64,000 nucleotides of DNA from the NCBI GenBank assembly GCA_002722885.1, contig PBNE01000013.1, positions 350,831 through 414,830 on the forward strand, written 5' to 3'. The position numbers and the translations under genes were made by a program. Of this stretch, positions 27,985-36,238 are shown piece by piece. How positions within the stretch are numbered: position 1 is the first letter of the stretch; each line of letters starts with the position of its first letter. The notes beneath the pieces are model-generated. The model was not told the origin of the DNA and ran no database searches. It saw only the letters and a list, made by a program, of their open reading frames with translations. The stretch comes from Rhodospirillaceae bacterium. Lineage in GTDB: Bacteria; Pseudomonadota; Alphaproteobacteria; SP197.

Positions 27985-28017
27985 CCGTTCAGGGAGGCGG
28001 ACTAGCCGTTCAGGGAG
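27976..28017. repeat. 21-bp tandem duplication across two convergent stop codons
   Basis: Positions 27976-27996 and 27997-28017 are identical, including the CTAG that supplies a stop on both strands. The upstream dioxygenase uses the TAG in copy 1 and the convergent SDR uses the TAG in copy 2. With one copy removed, the two genes would share a single CTAG. Confidence 0.95.
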
Positions 28018-28769
28018 ATTGTCATACCACCGTCGACAGTCAGAACATGGCCGTTGACGTAGGCTGCGGCGTCGGACGCTAGATAAAGCGCGGCCCAGCC
28101 GATTTCGTTGGGCTCACCCCAGCGCCCGACAGGGGTCTGACGACAGACAAACGCGTTGAATTCGCTCTCATGAAGATCGCGGGTCAGTTCGGTTGCGATG
28201 TAGCCCGGAGCAATTGCGTTGACGGTCATGCCCTTGGGCCCCAGTTCGGTGGCCATTGAGCGGGTCAGCGCGTTGAGGCCGCCCTTGGCGGCGGCATAAG
28301 CGGGAACGGTGGCGCGGCCGGTTGAAGCCATGATCGATGACGTGAAGATGATCCGTCCTTTGCCCGCCGCATCCATGTGTTTCGCCGCCGCCTGAGCCAG
28401 ACGAAAACCGGCGGAAAGATGCACGTCCAACGTCGACTGCCAGGCCTCGAAGCCATGCTCCAAAAACGGAACCCGCATACCGTGGCCGGCATTGTGAACG
28501 AAGATATCGAGCCGTCCGGTCTCGTCATGGAAACGGTCGATGGCGGCTTGGCCTGCCGCCCCGTCGGCGACCTCGAAGGGGAGGGCGTGTGCCTGGATGC
28601 CGTCCCTTGCGAGGTCGCTGCAGGCTGCCTCGATCTGGTCCGGATTGCGGGCGTTGATGGCGACCGTCGCGCCGGCCGTCCCCAACGCGTGAGCGATGGC
28701 ATAACCCAGGCCGCGGGAAGCGCCCGTTATGACGGCGGTACGGCCCTCAAGAGAGAAGGGATTGGGCAT
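28002..28769 (-). CDS. SDR-family oxidoreductase
   Basis: A 255-residue classical SDR: TGASRGLG at residues 16-23, NAGHG, the catalytic Ser (FTSSIMAS) and YAAAK, then PVGRWGEPNEIGWAALYLASD and a C-terminal VNGHVLTVDGGM. It resembles gluconate 5-dehydrogenase or 3-oxoacyl reductase types. It is the last gene of the eight-gene run starting at 35538 and lies 18 bases behind the thioesterase gene. Its stop lies in the second copy of the tandem duplication at 27976-28017. Confidence 0.85.
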   Translation of the reverse strand: MPNPFSLEGRTAVITGASRGLGYAIAHALGTAGATVAINARNPDQIEAACSDLARDGIQAHALPFEVADGAAGQAAIDRFHDETGRLDIFVHNAGHGMRVPFLEHGFEAWQSTLDVHLSAGFRLAQAAAKHMDAAGKGRIIFTSSIMASTGRATVPAYAAAKGGLNALTRSMATELGPKGMTVNAIAPGYIATELTRDLHESEFNAFVCRQTPVGRWGEPNEIGWAALYLASDAAAYVNGHVLTVDGGMTISLNG

Positions 28770-28787
28770 GTCAGGCTCCGAAAGGCT

Positions 28788-29258
28788 TCATCGTCCTCCG
28801 GCGTACCACGCAAGGTCCTCGTCGGACAGCGTCAACACCATAGCGCCGATTCTCGCCCGGTCCCCGTCGCTCCATGGCTGGGTCTTGCGGGTTTCGAGGT
28901 TGAAGTGGGCTTCGGTCAGGTCCGATGTCGCCGAGATGCTGCCGGTCGCCACATTCATCAGGCGGCTAACATAACGAATGCTGGTGCCGCCCAGCCGGAC
29001 CACGGCGCTCTGGACGACATAGCGGTCCCCGTCGTGCAGTTCGTCGAGATAGCGGATCGTGTTGACGATCGAAACCAGGCCGCGCCCCTCGCTGGCGAGG
29101 TCGCTGTAGTAGATGCCCAGGTGCGAGGTCAGATAGTCCGACGCATCGCAGAAGATGCCGAAGTAGCTTTTGACGTTCAGATGACCATTCACGTCGCAAT
29201 CATCGATGTTGATCGTGCCGCGAACGGTGTCGATCCAGCCTTCCTCAAACTCAGGCAT
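28788..29258 (-). CDS. Hotdog-fold thioesterase, betainyl-CoA thioesterase-like
   Basis: A 156-residue 4HBT-type thioesterase: DDCDVNGHLNVKSYFGIFCDA is the catalytic D-x-x-G-H-x-N region. It overlaps the L-carnitine dehydrogenase-like gene by eight bases. In several alphaproteobacteria and others a thioesterase of this type is fused to L-carnitine dehydrogenase and hydrolyses betainyl-CoA to glycine betaine; here the two appear as separate, coupled genes. The match to that role is an inference from context plus fold. Confidence 0.75.
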   Translation of the reverse strand: MPEFEEGWIDTVRGTINIDDCDVNGHLNVKSYFGIFCDASDYLTSHLGIYYSDLASEGRGLVSIVNTIRYLDELHDGDRYVVQSAVVRLGGTSIRYVSRLMNVATGSISATSDLTEAHFNLETRKTQPWSDGDRARIGAMVLTLSDEDLAWYAGGR

Positions 29259-30243
29259 CGGCCGTTTCGAGCTCTGGCCAGCCGTCCTCTTCAGGCTGGT
29301 ACCAGTGCTCTTTCAGGACCTCCAGGAAACCGACGATACAGGCGTCGCGGCGGCGTTCGATCTCGCGGAAGTCGCGACTGCCGGCTTCGTCCTCGCTGCC
29401 GGTGATGATCGCTTCGCGCAGATCGTCGGTCAGCTTCGGCGGCTTCAGCTTGGTCCAGGGCAGGTCGAGCGCCGGCCCGAACTGTTCCATGGTGTGGCGC
29501 ATGCCACCGGGTCCGCCAGCGGCATGCCAGGCCAGGCACATCCCCATCACGGCCCAGCGCAGGCCCGGACCGCCGGTAATCGCGGCATCAAGCTCGGGCA
29601 CCGTGGCCACACCCTCGTCGATCAGGTGCAGGGCTTCATGCCACATGGCGCACTGCAGCCGGTCCGACAGATAGGCGTCGATCTCCTTTCGCACGTGCAG
29701 GGGGCGCATGCCGACCTTTTTGTAGAAGGCGCCTGCGGCCATGACGGCATCGTGGCTGGTCTGGTCGCCGCCGGTGATTTCGACCAGCGGCAGGGCATAA
29801 ACTGGCGAGAACGGATGGCCGATCACCAGGCGCTCGGGGCCGGTTGTCTGGGACTGAATGCGGCTGGGCAGGAGGCCCGATGAGCTCGAAGCAAGTACGA
29901 CGTCGTCGCGGCAGTGCTGGCTGATGTCGCGAAACACCGCAATCTTCACATCTTCGCGCTCAGGCACGCTTTCCTGAATGAAATCAGCGGCGGTGACCGC
30001 TTCAGCGAGCGTGCCGGCGAAGGTCAGCCGGTCGCGGCTTGCACCCGAGGCTGCCCCCAGCTTCTCGACAGCGGGCCAGGCGTTGTCGATGTTCTCGCGC
30101 ATCAGGTCCTCGGCACCGGGGCCGGAGTCATAGGCGATGACATCGAGCCCCGCGCCCAGGCAACGTGACGCCCAGCCACTTCCGATGACGCCGCCGCCGA
30201 CAATGCCGACGGTCTTGATATCCCTAGATTTGATCAACGACAT
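29251..30243 (-). CDS. lcdH: L-carnitine 3-dehydrogenase-like (3-hydroxyacyl-CoA dehydrogenase family)
   Basis: A 330-residue NAD-dependent dehydrogenase: VGIVGGGVIGSGWASR binds NAD, SSSSGLLPSRIQ and IGHPFSPVYALPLVEI hold the active Ser and His, and RPLHVRKEIDAYLSDRLQ plus GPGLRWAVMGM and GMRHTMEQFGPAL match L-carnitine dehydrogenases as I remember them. The reaction is carnitine to 3-dehydrocarnitine. GGAG six bases upstream supports the ATG at 30243 rather than one at 30390. The overlapping thioesterase gene strengthens the call. The cleavage enzyme (BKACE/DUF849) that normally follows is not in the window. Confidence 0.72.
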   Translation of the reverse strand: MSLIKSRDIKTVGIVGGGVIGSGWASRCLGAGLDVIAYDSGPGAEDLMRENIDNAWPAVEKLGAASGASRDRLTFAGTLAEAVTAADFIQESVPEREDVKIAVFRDISQHCRDDVVLASSSSGLLPSRIQSQTTGPERLVIGHPFSPVYALPLVEITGGDQTSHDAVMAAGAFYKKVGMRPLHVRKEIDAYLSDRLQCAMWHEALHLIDEGVATVPELDAAITGGPGLRWAVMGMCLAWHAAGGPGGMRHTMEQFGPALDLPWTKLKPPKLTDDLREAIITGSEDEAGSRDFREIERRRDACIVGFLEVLKEHWYQPEEDGWPELETADA

Positions 30244-30253
30244 AACGTGCTCC

Positions 30254-31006
30254 CTAAGCGGCGTAAGAGGGGTCTTCGGTGTCCAGCATACGGCGCAGTC
30301 CGGGCCATTCAACCGAACCATCGGCCTTCCAATCCCCGCCAAAGGCTGCGTCGTAGTGCCGATCGCAGGTTTCCTTCGGCGGCACGACATATGGTTCGCC
30401 CGACGCGGTGATGCTCATCTGAAGCTTACAGGCGACGTTCAGCGAGAAGGCATAGAAGAACGATTCGGAGACCGTTGCACCGACACTGGCAAAGGCATGA
30501 TGTCGATAAATCAGCGCACGGTTGTGGCCCAGGCATTGGGCGATTTCGGCGCAGTAGTCGGGTTCGAAGAAGAAGTCACCTTCGATGTAACCAAGCTGGT
30601 TGTAGAACGGAATCGCCGCTTCGGTGAGGCAGGGCAGAAGGCCGTTCGCTTGTGCCGCCACGGCCATCACGCCCATGCCGTGGGCATGGATGATCGCGTT
30701 CACGTCGGGCCGGGCCCGAAAGATCGAGGCGGCCGGGCGGCATACCGCAAAGTTTGTCGGCGTGCCCGGCATATCGATGGCGTTGCCGTCCATGTTGACC
30801 CGGATCAGATCCGACGCTTTCATCTCGTGAAAGAACAGGCCGTGGGGATGGGTCAGGAACCAGTTTTCCTCGCCGGGCAGCCGTGCGACAACGGAGCCGT
30901 TGGTCAGGTCAGACATGCCGTACTTATCGAGCAGGCGGAAGGCGGCCGCCGTGTCCTCGCGCAGTGCCTGTTCTTCGGCGCTGATCTCTCTTGTTCCTGT
31001 ACTCAT
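30254..31006 (-). CDS. Class II aldolase/adducin-family protein
   Basis: A 250-residue protein of the fuculose-aldolase/adducin fold. Zn ligands are visible in IIHAHG (H107, H109) and a later His pair in RHHAFAS. Members cleave or epimerise phosphosugars, or decarboxylate small keto acids; others only carry the fold. The ligand cannot be told here. It lies ten bases before the carnitine dehydrogenase-like gene and 61 after the flavin monooxygenase gene, within the BetI-linked operon. Confidence 0.8.
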   Translation of the reverse strand: MSTGTREISAEEQALREDTAAAFRLLDKYGMSDLTNGSVVARLPGEENWFLTHPHGLFFHEMKASDLIRVNMDGNAIDMPGTPTNFAVCRPAASIFRARPDVNAIIHAHGMGVMAVAAQANGLLPCLTEAAIPFYNQLGYIEGDFFFEPDYCAEIAQCLGHNRALIYRHHAFASVGATVSESFFYAFSLNVACKLQMSITASGEPYVVPPKETCDRHYDAAFGGDWKADGSVEWPGLRRMLDTEDPSYAA

Positions 31007-31067
31007 GCTTCGTCCTCCATCTTCATTGCATGCAGCTCGTCCGAAGCCTGTGCGGCCTGCGATGCTC

Positions 31068-32264
31068 CTAGTTGCGCAACCCCATTTTCTTGAGGATCGG
31101 CATGACCTTTTCGCCCATCATCGGCACCGCCTTGTGCGGATCGAAGAAGCCGACCACGGCGTTGTCGATACCGGTCTCATGCAGGACCCGCAGCTTTTCG
31201 GCCACGGTCTCCGGGCTGCCGAAGAGCTGAAAACCGGTCATGCCGAGCGCAACCTTTTTGTACTGGTCTTCGCCCAATCCGGCCCACTGATCGGGCTCGC
31301 CCATATCCATGGCGCTGTTGGTTCCCATCATGGCGCGTGAGTAATTCAGGATCGCCTCGTAGTCGGCCTCCTGTTCCAGCCAGGCCTGGGTTTCCTCGGC
31401 CCGGGCATCAGTCTCCTCGATAATCGAATAACACATGGCGCCGACATGCACCTTGCGCTCGTACTTGGCCGCATAGGTGTGGGCCTTGTTCACCATCGCC
31501 ACATAGTCTTCGAGGAAGCCTTTGGGCGGCACCACAAAGACCCAGTCGGCCTGGCGGCAGGCAAAATCGAACCCGGCATCGGACTGTCCGGCATTCATCA
31601 GGATCGGCCGCGGATTGCGCGCCGGCCTCGGCCCGACATAGCCGCCGTAGCACTGATAGTACTTGCCTTCGAAATCGACCGGCGCATCCGAGGTCCAAAG
31701 ATACTTCATAAGCGTCACGAACTCGTCGGCCATGGCATAACGCTCGGGCCCCGCCGGTCGCTCGGTTATGCCAAACTTGCGAAAATCCTCGGGGTTGGCG
31801 CCGGAGACCACATTGAGGCCCCATCGTCCTCCCGACACAAAGTCGATGCATGCGCCGATCTTGGCGATGTGCATGGGGTGAAACTTGTAGCCAACATGCA
31901 CGGTGGAGAAGAGGTTGAGGTTCTTTGTGACAACAGCGCTGGCTGAGGCGGCTGTAGCAAAGTCGAGCCCATCGTCGTTCCAACGCGACGGGCCGCCGTA
32001 GCCGCCCCACATGCCGTACTGCACCTGGTTATCGAAACCCAGTTCGTCGGCCCGGCGCAGGAGCTTCTCGGCTGATGGCCAGTGCCAGTAGTTAGCGTAA
32101 CGATCCTCATCGGACATCACGGCTTTGGTCGCCGACAGGCCGGATCGCACATTCCAGGCGAAGAGTGACAACTCGAGCGGCTGACCGCGGGACATCTCCG
32201 GCTGTCCTCCGGGATCGAACGGCCCCCGGAAAACCTCTGCCTTGATCGTCTTGCCGCTGTTCAC
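31068..32264 (-). CDS. Luciferase-like flavin monooxygenase (SsuD/SfnG/RutA type)
   Basis: A 398-residue FMNH2-dependent monooxygenase. Family segments include LFAWNVRSGLSATKA, YGGPSRWN, SGGRWGLNVVSGANPEDF (flavin-binding) and PILMNAGQSDAGFDFA. This subgroup includes SsuD (alkanesulfonates), SfnG (dimethyl sulfone) and RutA (uracil), so a C-S or C-N cleaving role is possible. A GTG at 32264, 13 bases after the upstream stop with GAGG five bases before it, is the best start; an in-frame start at 32387 lies inside the upstream gene. Confidence 0.8.
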   Translation of the reverse strand: MNSGKTIKAEVFRGPFDPGGQPEMSRGQPLELSLFAWNVRSGLSATKAVMSDEDRYANYWHWPSAEKLLRRADELGFDNQVQYGMWGGYGGPSRWNDDGLDFATAASASAVVTKNLNLFSTVHVGYKFHPMHIAKIGACIDFVSGGRWGLNVVSGANPEDFRKFGITERPAGPERYAMADEFVTLMKYLWTSDAPVDFEGKYYQCYGGYVGPRPARNPRPILMNAGQSDAGFDFACRQADWVFVVPPKGFLEDYVAMVNKAHTYAAKYERKVHVGAMCYSIIEETDARAEETQAWLEQEADYEAILNYSRAMMGTNSAMDMGEPDQWAGLGEDQYKKVALGMTGFQLFGSPETVAEKLRVLHETGIDNAVVGFFDPHKAVPMMGEKVMPILKKMGLRN

Positions 32265-32277
32265 CGCCGCCTCACTT

Positions 32278-33270
32278 CTACGCCTGGGGGCCGAAGGATT
32301 CGCGGAACAGGCGCAGCCAGTTTCCGCCCGCAATCTTGGCGATATCCTCTTCGGTGAAGCCCTTGTCGCGGAGGCCCTGCAGGACACCGGGGAAATCGGC
32401 CGGGGAGCGGAACCAGTCGGGCCATTCGGAGAAGGTGCTGGGAATCTTCAGCGGGCTCTGGCGCGCCCAGCGCCCGGCGCGCCACCAGGTGATGTTCTCG
32501 ACGGGCCAGCCGTCATAGAAATCCGTCCCGAAGGCGATGGAATCAATCCCGAAGCGCTCCGCCGACCAGTCGACCATGTTGCAGAAGTCTTCCATGGTCG
32601 CGTTGGACCCACCCTTCATGATCTTGGGGTACATGCCGAGCCCGATGATCCCGCCCGCTTCGGTCACGGCCTTAATCAGGTCGGTCGGCTTGTTGCGGCG
32701 GTTGAGCTCAATGTCGAAGCCTATATACTCGCTTGGGTTGGCATGAGTGATCGCAATAGGCCGTTCGGAAATCTCCAGCGCATCCCAGCCGCTCTTGATG
32801 TTGGTGTGCGAGATGTCGACCAGGATGCCGTGGCGGTTCATCTCCTTGATGACGTTCTTGCCGAAGAAGGGTGTGACACCCAGGGAGTCATCCTCCCAGC
32901 AGCCCGCGGCGACACTGTTCTGGGTGTTGTAGGTCAGCAGCACGATCCGCACGCCCAGGGAATGAAAAACCTCGACCAGATCGATGTCGTCCTCGAAGGC
33001 TGTGGTGTTCTGGAAGCCGAAGAGCACGGCGGTCCGTCCCGATGCCGCGATGGCTTCGATGTCGTCGGCCGATTTCGCGTGGGCGATCAGATCGCTGTGT
33101 TCGGCAAACTGCCGGTTCCAGCGACCGATCACCGAAAGCGTCTCGCGCGCGTTCTCCCATATGCTCAGCGTGACGTGGACACAGCCTACGCCCCCGGCCC
33201 GCCACTCCATGTAGCGTTCCCGTTCGGGCTTGGGGTGCTGCAGGCAATCGACAATCAGCGGTTCAGACAT
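32278..33270 (-). CDS. M19 (renal-dipeptidase-like) protein with altered metal site
   Basis: A 330-residue protein of the M19 membrane-dipeptidase fold, start supported by GGAGG seven bases upstream. Compared with classical M19 enzymes, H155 (VDISHTN), H176 (AITHANP), R192 and D250 (FGTDFYDG) are kept, but the N-terminal H-x-D is replaced (VDCLQHP, residues 7-13) and the bridging Glu region reads FGFQNT (85-90). The two-metal site is thus likely reduced to one metal or reworked. Its neighbour at 33284 shows the same changes. An M19-like gene of unclear function also occurs in the dimethylglycine/betaine cluster of Pseudomonas aeruginosa (from memory). Confidence 0.75.
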   Translation of the reverse strand: MSEPLIVDCLQHPKPERERYMEWRAGGVGCVHVTLSIWENARETLSVIGRWNRQFAEHSDLIAHAKSADDIEAIAASGRTAVLFGFQNTTAFEDDIDLVEVFHSLGVRIVLLTYNTQNSVAAGCWEDDSLGVTPFFGKNVIKEMNRHGILVDISHTNIKSGWDALEISERPIAITHANPSEYIGFDIELNRRNKPTDLIKAVTEAGGIIGLGMYPKIMKGGSNATMEDFCNMVDWSAERFGIDSIAFGTDFYDGWPVENITWWRAGRWARQSPLKIPSTFSEWPDWFRSPADFPGVLQGLRDKGFTEEDIAKIAGGNWLRLFRESFGPQA

Positions 33271-33283
33271 TTGCGTTCCTCCC

Positions 33284-34333
33284 TCAGGTCCTGCCTTCAC
33301 TGCCGAAGCAGGTTCCCACAATACGCATCCAGTTGCCGCCCATGATTGCCGCAACTTCATCCTCTGCAAAGCCGTGATCGAGCAGGCCTGCGGTCAGATT
33401 GGAGAAAGCGGCGGGCGAGGGCCACCAATCGGGCATCGAGTCCCAACCCGGATTATCCTTGGTGTGGGCGCCATAGTCGGCCTCGTGAGACCAGCGCCAC
33501 ATGTTGATGGTCATGGCATCTTCAGTCGTCCAGCCGTCGGCATAGTCGGTGCCGATGCCGACGTGGTCGATGCCCATGATGTCGACAGTTCGGGCGACCA
33601 TGGTGCACCAGTCCTTGAGGGCCGTGTCCTTGGGGCAGAGTGCGGGATAGGTCGCCAGACCGATCATGCCGCCGCAGCCGGCCAGAGCCCGCAGCAGGTC
33701 ATCACTCTTGTTGCGTTTGTGTTCGAAGAACAAGAGCGGATTGGCATGGGTGGCGACAACCGGTGCGCTTGATTGTTCGATGCAATCAAGCGCCGTGCGT
33801 TCACCGACATGGGACACGTCCATCACCATGCCGAGCCTGTTCATCTCCCCGAGTACAAAGGTACCGAACCGTGTCAGTCCGCCATCAACGGGGTCGTAGC
33901 AGCTGCCACCGAGATGGTTCTGGATGTTGTAGGTCGTCTGGGCGAAGCGGACGCCGAGCTTATGAAACACCTCCACGAGTCCTAGATCGGTTTCGAAGGG
34001 CGAGGCGTTCTGAAAGCCCATCACCACGGCCGTCTTGCCCTCGGCCTTGGCTCGCCGGATGTCGGCCGCCGAGGTCGCGAGAAGAACCAGATCCCCGTGA
34101 TCGCGGAACACACGGTTCCAGCGGGTGATGTTGTTGAGCGTTTCGCGCGCGTCTTCCCAGGTCGCGACGGTGACATGCGCCATGGTGACGCCGCCGTCGA
34201 CCCACTGCTGAAAGTACTTGCGTGTGACGTTGTAGACCTGGGGGTCGGCGTAGCTGCACTGGAAGTGATTGCAGACTGTGCAACCGTCCACGACGATCAG
34301 TCCGTCGTGAAACACCTGCGGATCGGTTGTCAT
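33284..34333 (-). CDS. M19 (renal-dipeptidase-like) protein with altered metal site, paralog
   Basis: A 349-residue paralog of the next gene: both share TWEDARETLN/WENARETLS, GFQN and a His-bearing MDVSH. The N-terminal metal motif is again missing (VVDGCTVCNHFQ) and the Glu region reads MGFQNASPFE, while HAN and GTDYADGW retain the other ligands. GGAGG lies just before the ATG at 34333; an ATG four codons earlier is inside that signal. It lies 20 bases after the flavin monooxygenase gene. The two M19-like proteins may form a heteromer or act in sequence. Confidence 0.75.
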   Translation of the reverse strand: MTTDPQVFHDGLIVVDGCTVCNHFQCSYADPQVYNVTRKYFQQWVDGGVTMAHVTVATWEDARETLNNITRWNRVFRDHGDLVLLATSAADIRRAKAEGKTAVVMGFQNASPFETDLGLVEVFHKLGVRFAQTTYNIQNHLGGSCYDPVDGGLTRFGTFVLGEMNRLGMVMDVSHVGERTALDCIEQSSAPVVATHANPLLFFEHKRNKSDDLLRALAGCGGMIGLATYPALCPKDTALKDWCTMVARTVDIMGIDHVGIGTDYADGWTTEDAMTINMWRWSHEADYGAHTKDNPGWDSMPDWWPSPAAFSNLTAGLLDHGFAEDEVAAIMGGNWMRIVGTCFGSEGRT

Positions 34334-34353
34334 GCCCCCCTCCATGCCGTGCG

Positions 34354-35538
34354 TTATTCGGCGGCCTGTGTCTGGCTCGTCTCGAACTGGGGAATCACAC
34401 GCTCGGCGAAGATCTCGATGCCCCGTAGCACCTTCTCGAAGGAAATGAAGCCCGGGTTAGGCCAAAGCGTGACGTGCTGGCAGTTGAACTCCTCGCGGAA
34501 CTTGTGAATGCGTTCGGCGACGAAGTCGGGTGAGCCCACCAGCAGCACCTCGTACTTCTGCAGGAAGTCGAACCAGTCGAGGTCGTTGTCTTCGGCCGAC
34601 AATTCTTCGCCTTTGGCCAGAAGCCCCTTGCGCGCCCAGTTCGGGTTGAGACCGGTGGCGGTTTCGTAGAAGGCATTGATCCCGGCCCGCGCTTCGCTTT
34701 CGGCCTGCTCCTGGGTCTCGGCGATGTGAAAGGTGCGCATGGCGTTCAGCGTTTGGCCGTTGGCGCAGACACCCAGGGAAAGCTCACGGCCACATTGTTC
34801 CGATGCCACGCTCTGGTAGGCCGTCCACGCTTCCTTGGTGCCCTGGAACGAGCGGTTGATGCCGATCACCGCATGGCCCTTCCTGGCGGCGAACTCGTAG
34901 GACTTCGTGTTGTCGGCCGATTGCCAGATTGGCGGATAGGGGGCCTGGTAGGGCTTGGGCATGACGCCCAGTGCCTTGAGGCCGCCATCGGGGTGATAGT
35001 GGTCGGGATCGTTCTTGTAAATCCGCTCGTCGGCCTCGGACCAGCCGGGCACGGGGAAGGTGTAGAACTCGCCATCATGGCTCATGGCATCCTGAGTCCA
35101 GCACTTGATCAGGATGTCGAGGACCTCCTCGAACAGACGATAGTTGGTGTCGGGATCGCGTCGGTCGGCCTCCCGCTTGAACTGGATGCCGGCGGTGCTG
35201 TTGGTGCCGCGTGCGATACCGACATCGAGCCGGCCCTTGATCATGTGATCGGCGGCGGCGAGATCCTCGGCCAGCCGGATCGGATGATGATCGGGCAGGA
35301 TGTTCGCACTCTGCCCCATGCGCAGGTTCTTGGTGACACTGGCAAGGTGCAGGCCGACCAGGACCGGATTGGGGCAGGCGACGGGGTATCCCTTATGCCA
35401 GAAGTGATGTTCGCCCAGCCAGCAGGTCGTGAAGCCGCCCTGGTCGAGCAGATGCGCGGTTTCGCGCCATTCGTCGAAGAGCTTGTCGGCCGGATACTGC
35501 TCCAGCTCGTGATAGTAGACGTTGCCGTCGAACCGCAT
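34354..35538 (-). CDS. Luciferase-like flavin-dependent monooxygenase
   Basis: A 394-residue LLM-class monooxygenase and first gene of the eight-gene operon. CWLGEHHFWHKG, ADHMIKGRLDVGIARGTN and PYPPIWQSADNTKSYEFAARKGHAV are typical of the luciferase group. GGGAGG six bases upstream fixes the ATG at 35538; a start at 35592 would lie inside the operator. It is divergent from the BetI-like regulator, with a promoter and operator array between them, so this gene should be directly repressed and de-repressed by the pathway substrate. Confidence 0.83.
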   Translation of the reverse strand: MRFDGNVYYHELEQYPADKLFDEWRETAHLLDQGGFTTCWLGEHHFWHKGYPVACPNPVLVGLHLASVTKNLRMGQSANILPDHHPIRLAEDLAAADHMIKGRLDVGIARGTNSTAGIQFKREADRRDPDTNYRLFEEVLDILIKCWTQDAMSHDGEFYTFPVPGWSEADERIYKNDPDHYHPDGGLKALGVMPKPYQAPYPPIWQSADNTKSYEFAARKGHAVIGINRSFQGTKEAWTAYQSVASEQCGRELSLGVCANGQTLNAMRTFHIAETQEQAESEARAGINAFYETATGLNPNWARKGLLAKGEELSAEDNDLDWFDFLQKYEVLLVGSPDFVAERIHKFREEFNCQHVTLWPNPGFISFEKVLRGIEIFAERVIPQFETSQTQAAE

Positions 35539-35578
35539 GGATGCCTCCCTGCTCCTGACGCTAGTGTCTGAATCGGAA

Positions 35579-35640
35579 AATTGGTCAGCCAACCAATTTA
35601 CAGATGATGTAACCAGTTTACCGATCTGTCAACCAATGTA
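35579..35640. promoter_or_regulatory. Operator array with exact 20-bp period
   Basis: Three copies of AACCARTKTA start at 35591, 35611 and 35631, each 20 bases apart. Between them lie dyads such as TTACA-GATGA-TGTAA (35598-35612), and AATTGGT...ACCAATT (35579-35598) frames the left end. The array lies between the regulator gene and the flavin monooxygenase operon, covering the predicted promoter. This looks like a tandem TetR-type operator bound on one face of the helix. Confidence 0.75.
35604..35632 (-). promoter_or_regulatory. Predicted sigma70 promoter of the eight-gene operon
   Basis: On the minus strand TTGACA (35627-35632) and CATCAT (35604-35609, 4 of 6 matches to TATAAT) are 17 bases apart. 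The -35 touches the third operator repeat, the second lies in the spacer and the first falls near +1, so a bound repressor would block RNA polymerase. Confidence 0.55.
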
Positions 35641-35652
35641 AGATTAGAGATC

Positions 35653-36237
35653 ATGAAGACCTCAATCGAAACGATCCGCCGCCGGGAGCTCTCGGAAGCC
35701 GCCTTCGAGGTGATGAAGGAACATGGCCTGCCAGGTACGACTGTGGCCCGCGTGGCCGAGCGTGCGGGCATGTCTCAGGGGCTTGTTCACCACTACTTCA
35801 AGGGTAAGTCCGACATGCTCGAGGGCGCGATCTGGCAGGTCACGAAGACCTTCCGTCAGCGCATCGTTGACGCGGTCTGCTCAACCGACGACCCCGAGAT
35901 CAGGCTTCACGCCCTGATCGAGGCGCTTTATCCCGCCGACCACTTTGATGTCCCCATGGCCCAGGCGTGGCTGTCGTCCTGTGGCGAGGCTGCGTTCAAC
36001 GAGGCCTATGCACGCCTGCAGCGCGTCATGTTCAACCGCATGCAGAGCAACTTCGCTTACCACCTGCGGGATTTCCTGGAGCCGGAGGCGGCACGGCGGG
36101 CGGCTCGTATGCTTTGCATGCAGTCCCATGGCATCTGGCTTCGCTGTGCGATCGACCGCGACGGCATTTCCAGAGACGACGCTCTGCGTCAGATGAAGGA
36201 GCTTCTGGCGACGCTGATCGGACGGCCTGCGCCCTAG
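35653..36237 (+). CDS. TetR-family regulator, BetI-like
   Basis: A 194-residue TetR repressor. The helix-turn-helix (about residues 22-50) reads GTTVARVAERAGMSQGLVHHYFKGK, and the start RRRELSEAAFEVM plus ALIEALYPADHF and RMLCMQSHGIWLRCAI match BetI, the choline-responsive repressor of betaine synthesis. The effector here is unknown and could be choline, carnitine or another quaternary amine. It is divergent from the monooxygenase operon; the array at 35579-35640 between them is the probable operator. Its own ribosome-binding site is weak. It is convergent with the acyl-CoA synthetase gene, one base apart. Confidence 0.8.
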   Translation: MKTSIETIRRRELSEAAFEVMKEHGLPGTTVARVAERAGMSQGLVHHYFKGKSDMLEGAIWQVTKTFRQRIVDAVCSTDDPEIRLHALIEALYPADHFDVPMAQAWLSSCGEAAFNEAYARLQRVMFNRMQSNFAYHLRDFLEPEAARRAARMLCMQSHGIWLRCAIDRDGISRDDALRQMKELLATLIGRPAP

Positions 36238-36238
36238 A

